A stretch of DNA of 16,271 nt, from the NCBI GenBank assembly GCA_012837465.1, contig DURG01000395.1, positions 1-16,271 on the forward strand, given 5' to 3'. Both the position numbers and the translations under genes were made by a program. The notes beneath the pieces were generated by a model that ran no database searches, had not been told where the DNA came from, and saw only the letters and a program-made list of their open reading frames with translations. The DNA comes from Propionibacterium sp. GTDB taxonomy: Bacteria > Actinomycetota > Actinomycetes > Propionibacteriales > Propionibacteriaceae. Shown one piece after another: positions 13,044 to 16,271 of the stretch. Positions within the stretch are counted from its first letter, which is position 1. The number at the start of each line of letters is the position of its first letter.

Positions 13044-13860
13044 GTTGCAGCACTCGGAACCCGCACAGCGCGAGGAACGCCAGGGCGATGAGGCCGAGCA
13101 GCGGCCACTGGAACCTGCGGTACTGCTTCGGCAGGTAGATCACCGCGGCGGTGGCGAGCACGCCGCCGAGCAGGCCACCCAGGTGGCCCTGCCAGGAGAC
13201 GTTGGCCCACATGAACGACAGCAGCACGTTGAGGCCGATCCAGGTGAGGATGCCGCGCACGTCGCCCTTGTGCTTCAGCGCGAGCATGAGGACGGCGCCC
13301 AGCAGGCCGTAGATTGCGCCCGACGCGCCCAGCGTGGCGCCGGCGGGGTGCGAGAAGAGCATCACGAACGTGGAGCCGCCGAGCAGGGCGACGAAGTAGA
13401 TGGCCAGGAAGCGCCAGCGGCCGACGATCTGCTCGACGTTGGGGCCGAGCAGGTACAGCACCAGCATGTTGAAGCCGATGTGCCACAGCGCCACGTGCGA
13501 GAAGCCCGACGTGATGAGCTGCCACCAGGCGCCGCCGAACGCGACGTCGACCGGGGCCAGGGACAGGTAGGCCATGGGCACTCCGCCGTAACCGCCGGTC
13601 AGCAGCAGCAGTAGCCAGATGGCCACGTTGACGCCGGCCAGCGCGATCGAGGTGGTCTTCGGGTTCGCGGAGCGGCCACCGCCGTAGGGGAGGGAGTGCT
13701 GGCGGGTCTGCCTGACGCCCTGCTGCACGCACTCGGGGCACTGGAAGCCGACCGACCCGGGCACCATGCACTCGGGGCAGATGGGGCGCCCGCAGCGTTG
13801 GCACACGATGCGGGTGGGCTCATTGGGGTGCCGGTAACAGGTGGGGGCGGCCATTTCCAT
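13033..13860 (-). CDS. Rhomboid-family intramembrane serine protease with N-terminal zinc-binding region
   Basis: This protein cleaves membrane-protein substrates within the lipid bilayer. Of its 275 residues, the first 45 hold Cys/His pairs (C8, H11, C20, C23, C28, C31, C41, C44; CxxC and CPECxxxG types) like the B-box-type zinc finger found on many actinobacterial rhomboids. About seven helices follow. The rhomboid core is complete: HIGFNM (H127, N131), catalytic Ser in GASGAIYG (S180) and catalytic His in GHLGGLLGG (H226). The ATG at 13860 precedes a second in-frame ATG two codons later; either is possible, and both have only weak ribosome sites. The open frame upstream to 14043 is an antisense shadow. 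The substrate is unknown. Confidence 0.92.
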   Translation of the reverse strand: MEMAAPTCYRHPNEPTRIVCQRCGRPICPECMVPGSVGFQCPECVQQGVRQTRQHSLPYGGGRSANPKTTSIALAGVNVAIWLLLLLTGGYGGVPMAYLSLAPVDVAFGGAWWQLITSGFSHVALWHIGFNMLVLYLLGPNVEQIVGRWRFLAIYFVALLGGSTFVMLFSHPAGATLGASGAIYGLLGAVLMLALKHKGDVRGILTWIGLNVLLSFMWANVSWQGHLGGLLGGVLATAAVIYLPKQYRRFQWPLLGLIALAFLALCGFRVLQLTA

Positions 13861-13883
13861 GCCCCGAGCGTACCCGCGGGCCG

Positions 13884-14075
13884 CTAACTGGCGCGCTGGT
13901 GCTCGCGCTGGAGCCGGCGGTTCTCGGCCCACGCCTCGCGGGCCTCCGGGTCGTCCATGATCAGGTAGACGAGGCCGCAGTCCTGCGGGCCGGTCACGTT
14001 GACCTGGCAGAGCGTGCAGGGGTCCCCCGGGCGCAAGGGGCACTTCGCATCCGGTCTCCTGCGCTTCTCACTCAC
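13884..14075 (-). CDS. Small Cys-containing conserved actinobacterial protein
   Basis: This is a protein of about 63 residues with the striking core KCPLRPGDPCTLCQVNVTGPQDCGLVYLIMDDPE (about 11-44), carrying four Cys (CPLRPGxxCTLC and DCG) that could bind zinc or a cluster. I recall this core from short uncharacterised proteins in many Actinobacteria, perhaps the DUF6767 family, but am not certain of the number. The C-terminus is a charged helix (AREAWAENRRLQREHQRAS). The GTG at 14075 (frame V-S-E-K-R) is chosen because the conserved part starts soon after, although its GGAGG is only one base away; ATG 14108 is an alternative. It lies 23 bp upstream of the rhomboid gene in the same direction and is probably co-transcribed. 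Confidence 0.7.
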   Translation of the reverse strand: MSEKRRRPDAKCPLRPGDPCTLCQVNVTGPQDCGLVYLIMDDPEAREAWAENRRLQREHQRAS

Positions 14076-14155
14076 CCCTCCACCATACGCCCGGGGGGTA
14101 CTGGTCATGGCGGCGGGGGTCCCGTGCGCCATGGCCCACCGGTAGGTTGTCCTCC

Positions 14156-15373
14156 ATGGGTCACTCGCATGGGGAGCACGTCCACCTCGAGGTGGGGCAG
14201 CGTGCCCGCACGCTGCTGATCGGCTTCCTCGTGGTCGTCGGGGTACTGGCCGTGGCCGGCATGATCTGGCTGTGGCCCACGGGCGCCCACCTCGACTCGG
14301 CCCTCAACAAGATCGACGAGGTGCCCGGCGTCACCTACGAGGACGCCACCATCACCGCGGTCACCGACGGGTGCGCCTCCATCGACATGGGCCCCATCGA
14401 GGGGCCGCCCTGCCTGACGGCCGAGGTCAGCATCGACACCGGGCCCGACGCCGGGGAGGCCGCCGCCGTCGAACTGACCGGCCCGCAGGTGCACGCGGGC
14501 CTGAAGTCCGGCGACTCCATCGAGATCGCCAGGCTCCCCACCGCCGACGGCATCCACTACTCGTTCAGCGGCGTCAACCGGCTGCCTGTCATCGGCATCA
14601 TGCTGGCGTTGCTGCTGGTGGCCGTCGTGGCGGTCGCCCGGTGGCGGGGGCTGATGGCGCTGGTGGGGTTGGGCATCGCGGCCTACGTGCTGCTCGGCTT
14701 CATGCTGCCGGCGGTGATCGTGGGCAAACCCGGCATGGCGGTGGCCCTGTCCGGCTCGACGGTGATCATGTTCATCGTGCTCTACGTGGCCCACGGCGTC
14801 TCGATCCGCACCTCGGCGGCCCTGGCCGGGACGTTGCTGGGGCTTGCGGTCACCACGGCCCTCGGTTCGGTGGCGGTGGGGGCGGCCCGGCTCTCGGGCT
14901 TCTCGGACGAGAACGAGTACGACCTGGCGCAACTGGCGCCGGCCATCAACTTCCAGGACCTCCTCATGGTGGGCATCATCGTGGGCGGCCTAGGCGTACT
15001 CAACGACGTGACCATCACCCAGGCCTCCGCCGTCTGGGAGTTGCGCGCCGCGGCGCCGCAATGGTCGCGCACCCGGGTGTTCCGCGCCGGCATGCGCATC
15101 GGGCGCGACCACATCGCCTCGACCATCTACACCATCGTGTTCGCCTACGCCGGCGCCGCCCTGGCGGTGCTGCTGTTGTTGTACTTCAGCACCCGCGCGC
15201 CCCTCGACCTCCTGGGCGTGGAGATGTTCGCCGGCGAGGCCGTCCGCACGCTCGGCTCCGCCATCGGCCTCGTGCTCAGCGTGCCGATCACCACCGGCAT
15301 CGCCGCCCTCACCGTCGGGCCGGCGAGGGAGCCGGAACCGGCCCGCGCGGCCCAACCCTCAACTGAAATCTGA
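14156..15373 (+). CDS. YibE/F-family membrane protein
   Basis: This 405-residue protein has a His-rich N-terminus (MGHSHGEHVHLEV), a first helix (19-40), an extracytoplasmic domain of about 95 residues with a Cys pair, then about seven helices to residue 390. The helical part has the YibE/F pattern: SGSTVIMFIVLYVAHG, IRTSAALAGTLLGL, then LLMVGIIVGGLGVLNDVTITQAS, and near the end LGSAIGLVLSVPITTGIAAL. Members of the family are multi-pass proteins with no firmly established function. The ATG at 14156 is used in place of TTG 14147; the ribosome site is weak (GGTAGG). The N-terminal His run could bind metal, which is inference. Its stop lies inside an 8-bp-stem hairpin. Confidence 0.85.
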   Translation: MGHSHGEHVHLEVGQRARTLLIGFLVVVGVLAVAGMIWLWPTGAHLDSALNKIDEVPGVTYEDATITAVTDGCASIDMGPIEGPPCLTAEVSIDTGPDAGEAAAVELTGPQVHAGLKSGDSIEIARLPTADGIHYSFSGVNRLPVIGIMLALLLVAVVAVARWRGLMALVGLGIAAYVLLGFMLPAVIVGKPGMAVALSGSTVIMFIVLYVAHGVSIRTSAALAGTLLGLAVTTALGSVAVGAARLSGFSDENEYDLAQLAPAINFQDLLMVGIIVGGLGVLNDVTITQASAVWELRAAAPQWSRTRVFRAGMRIGRDHIASTIYTIVFAYAGAALAVLLLLYFSTRAPLDLLGVEMFAGEAVRTLGSAIGLVLSVPITTGIAALTVGPAREPEPARAAQPSTEI

Positions 15374-15387
15374 GCATTTCTCAGATT
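15367..15387. repeat. Inverted repeat across the yibE/F stop codon
   Basis: AATCTGAG (15367-15374) pairs perfectly with CTCAGATT (15380-15387) around CATTT. It lies just ahead of the promoter of the M23 peptidase gene and has no T-tract. It could be a weak terminator of the upstream gene or an operator. Confidence 0.5.
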
Positions 15388-15391
15388 CGGC

Positions 15392-15420
15392 TTGGGAAAC
15401 TCTCAGGAAAGTCGTACAGT
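15392..15420 (+). promoter_or_regulatory. Promoter of the M23 peptidase gene
   Basis: TTGGGA (15392-15397) and TACAGT (15415-15420) each match 4 of 6 bases of the -35/-10 consensus and are separated by exactly 17 bases. Transcription would start near 15427 and give a leader of about 62 bases before the GTG. That leader would open with a small hairpin, CGCCC-TCAT-GGGCG (15429-15442). Confidence 0.55.
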
Positions 15421-15489
15421 TCTCTTGTCGCCCTCATGGGCGCCAACGAAAGCCAAGTGAAACCCTGAGAAACCTCCTAGGAATCCTGC

Positions 15490-16271
15490 GTGCGTAAGTC
15501 AGTCATCGGAGCCGTCATCATGGCGCTCCTGGTGGGCGTGTTCAGCGTCGCCACCGCCCCCCGGGCCGAGGCATCGTCCCTGCCCAACTTCCCGATGCTG
15601 CTCCCGGTCGGCTGGGGCCTCACCGTCCAGGGCGGCGGCACCCACACCTTCGCCTCCGGCGTGCGTAGCTCGGTGGATCTGGGAGCCTCCGGCAACGTGT
15701 CGGTCGAGGTCGTCGCCGCGGCCGACGGCGTGGTCACCGTGGTCAAGCAGAGCTGCCAGGTGATCATCACGCACCGGGACGGCTGGCAGACGCAGTACTA
15801 CCACCTCAAGCAGATCCCCTCCGGCCTGGCCAGCGGCCAGCAGATCGCCGCCGGCACCAAGCTCGGCATGACCGGTATGCCCGGCTCCGAGACCTGCGGC
15901 CGCGGCACCTTCCGCCACGTGCACTTCACCCTCATGAAGAACGGCACCGAGATGCCCATCCACGGCCTGCAGATGGGTGGCTACACCATCAACGGCTCCG
16001 GCGGCTCCTACTGCGGCTACTGGACGCGTAACTCCGACGGCGCCGTCGTCGCCGATGCCCGCCGCTCCTGCTACGCGGTGCCCGCCATCAGCAACACCCT
16101 GCTGCCCGCCTCCGCGCTGGAACGCGACTCCGATGTCGCGGCCTCGCGGGACACGGAGCGCCCGGTGATCGCGGATCACGACACCATCGACGCCGTCGCG
16201 CTCTACGTCACCCCCGGCCTGCACACCGTCAGCGGCCGCGCCTGGCGCACCGAATGCGAGCCCTACTCGGC
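15490..16271 (+). CDS. Secreted M23 (beta-lytic/LasA-type) metallopeptidase, 5' part
   Basis: This zinc endopeptidase is predicted to cut peptidoglycan cross-bridges or Gly-rich peptides outside the cell. The frame is open to the window end (260 codons). Residues 1-28 are a Sec signal peptide (VRKSVIGAVIMALLVGVFSV, then an AEA-SS cleavage site). Zinc ligands are H52 and D63 (THTFASGVRSSVDLG) and H145 of HVHF. H105 (YYHLK) and H143 are the catalytic histidines. The segment after the core, GGSYCGYWTRNSDGAVV (171-187), is what LasA/beta-lytic M23 enzymes show. A further region starts near residue 205 and is cut off. The GTG at 15490 has AGGAA eight bases upstream. There is no pro-domain between signal and core, unlike LasA itself. 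Confidence 0.88.
   Translation, partial: MRKSVIGAVIMALLVGVFSVATAPRAEASSLPNFPMLLPVGWGLTVQGGGTHTFASGVRSSVDLGASGNVSVEVVAAADGVVTVVKQSCQVIITHRDGWQTQYYHLKQIPSGLASGQQIAAGTKLGMTGMPGSETCGRGTFRHVHFTLMKNGTEMPIHGLQMGGYTINGSGGSYCGYWTRNSDGAVVADARRSCYAVPAISNTLLPASALERDSDVAASRDTERPVIADHDTIDAVALYVTPGLHTVSGRAWRTECEPYS

Noticed and set aside
15421..15489. ydaO-type cyclic-di-AMP riboswitch ahead of the M23 gene
   Set aside because: Such riboswitches often precede actinobacterial wall hydrolases, but this leader is only about 62 bases and I see none of the conserved core segments.

Overview
The window is high-GC DNA with strong G/C bias at third codon positions, GTG starts and Shine-Dalgarno sites of the GGAGG type. 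The gene content (NRAMP transporter with a DtxR-type repressor, Feo system under an iron box, GH4 phospho-glucosidase, ROK regulator, small Cys-rich CPLRPG protein, YibE/F, secreted M23 peptidase) and the TTGTCCACA form of the DnaA box point to an actinobacterium. A relative of Propionibacteriaceae is my best guess, but that is inference. I see no phage genes, transposase, CRISPR array, tRNA or rRNA.

Layout. 1-1408: the 3' part of an Mn/Fe NRAMP transporter (mntH-like) converges on an MntR/DtxR-type repressor with a 13-bp palindrome in its own promoter region. 1451-2864: a small uncharacterised protein is divergent from lgt (lipoprotein diacylglyceryl transferase). 2735-3181: a cluster of DnaA boxes runs from the lgt tail into a DCC (DUF393) thiol-oxidoreductase gene. 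3449-4648: a ROK-family repressor. 4724-6484: an uncharacterised membrane module in which two similar one-helix proteins flank a histidine-rich polytopic protein, all joined by ATGA overlaps, with a fourth membrane protein divergent. 6564-8324: a GH4 6-phospho-beta-glucosidase with an unusual C-terminal extension. 8334-9475: an alkyltransferase-like protein and a sirtuin in one operon.

9601-12512: a ferrous-iron uptake operon, feoA-feoB-NifU-domain protein, led by a DtxR/IdeR iron box (16 of 19 positions) that touches the feoA start. Together with the mntH/mntR pair, this gives two metal-responsive loci in 12 kb. 12601-13043: a decayed pseudogene that keeps only the two ends of an SRPBCC-epimerase fusion. 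13033-14075: a rhomboid protease with an N-terminal zinc-binding region, and a small Cys protein. 14156-15373: YibE/F membrane protein. 15490 to the end: a secreted M23 beta-lytic-type peptidase, cut by the window edge, with a good sigma-70-type promoter.

The observations most worth following up are the small-large-small membrane operon, the DnaA-box cluster away from dnaA, the 21-bp perfect inverted repeat between the sirtuin and feo genes, the dispersed repeat that appears in two intergenic gaps and within the reading frame of the alkyltransferase-like gene, and the foreign-looking C-terminus of the GH4 enzyme.
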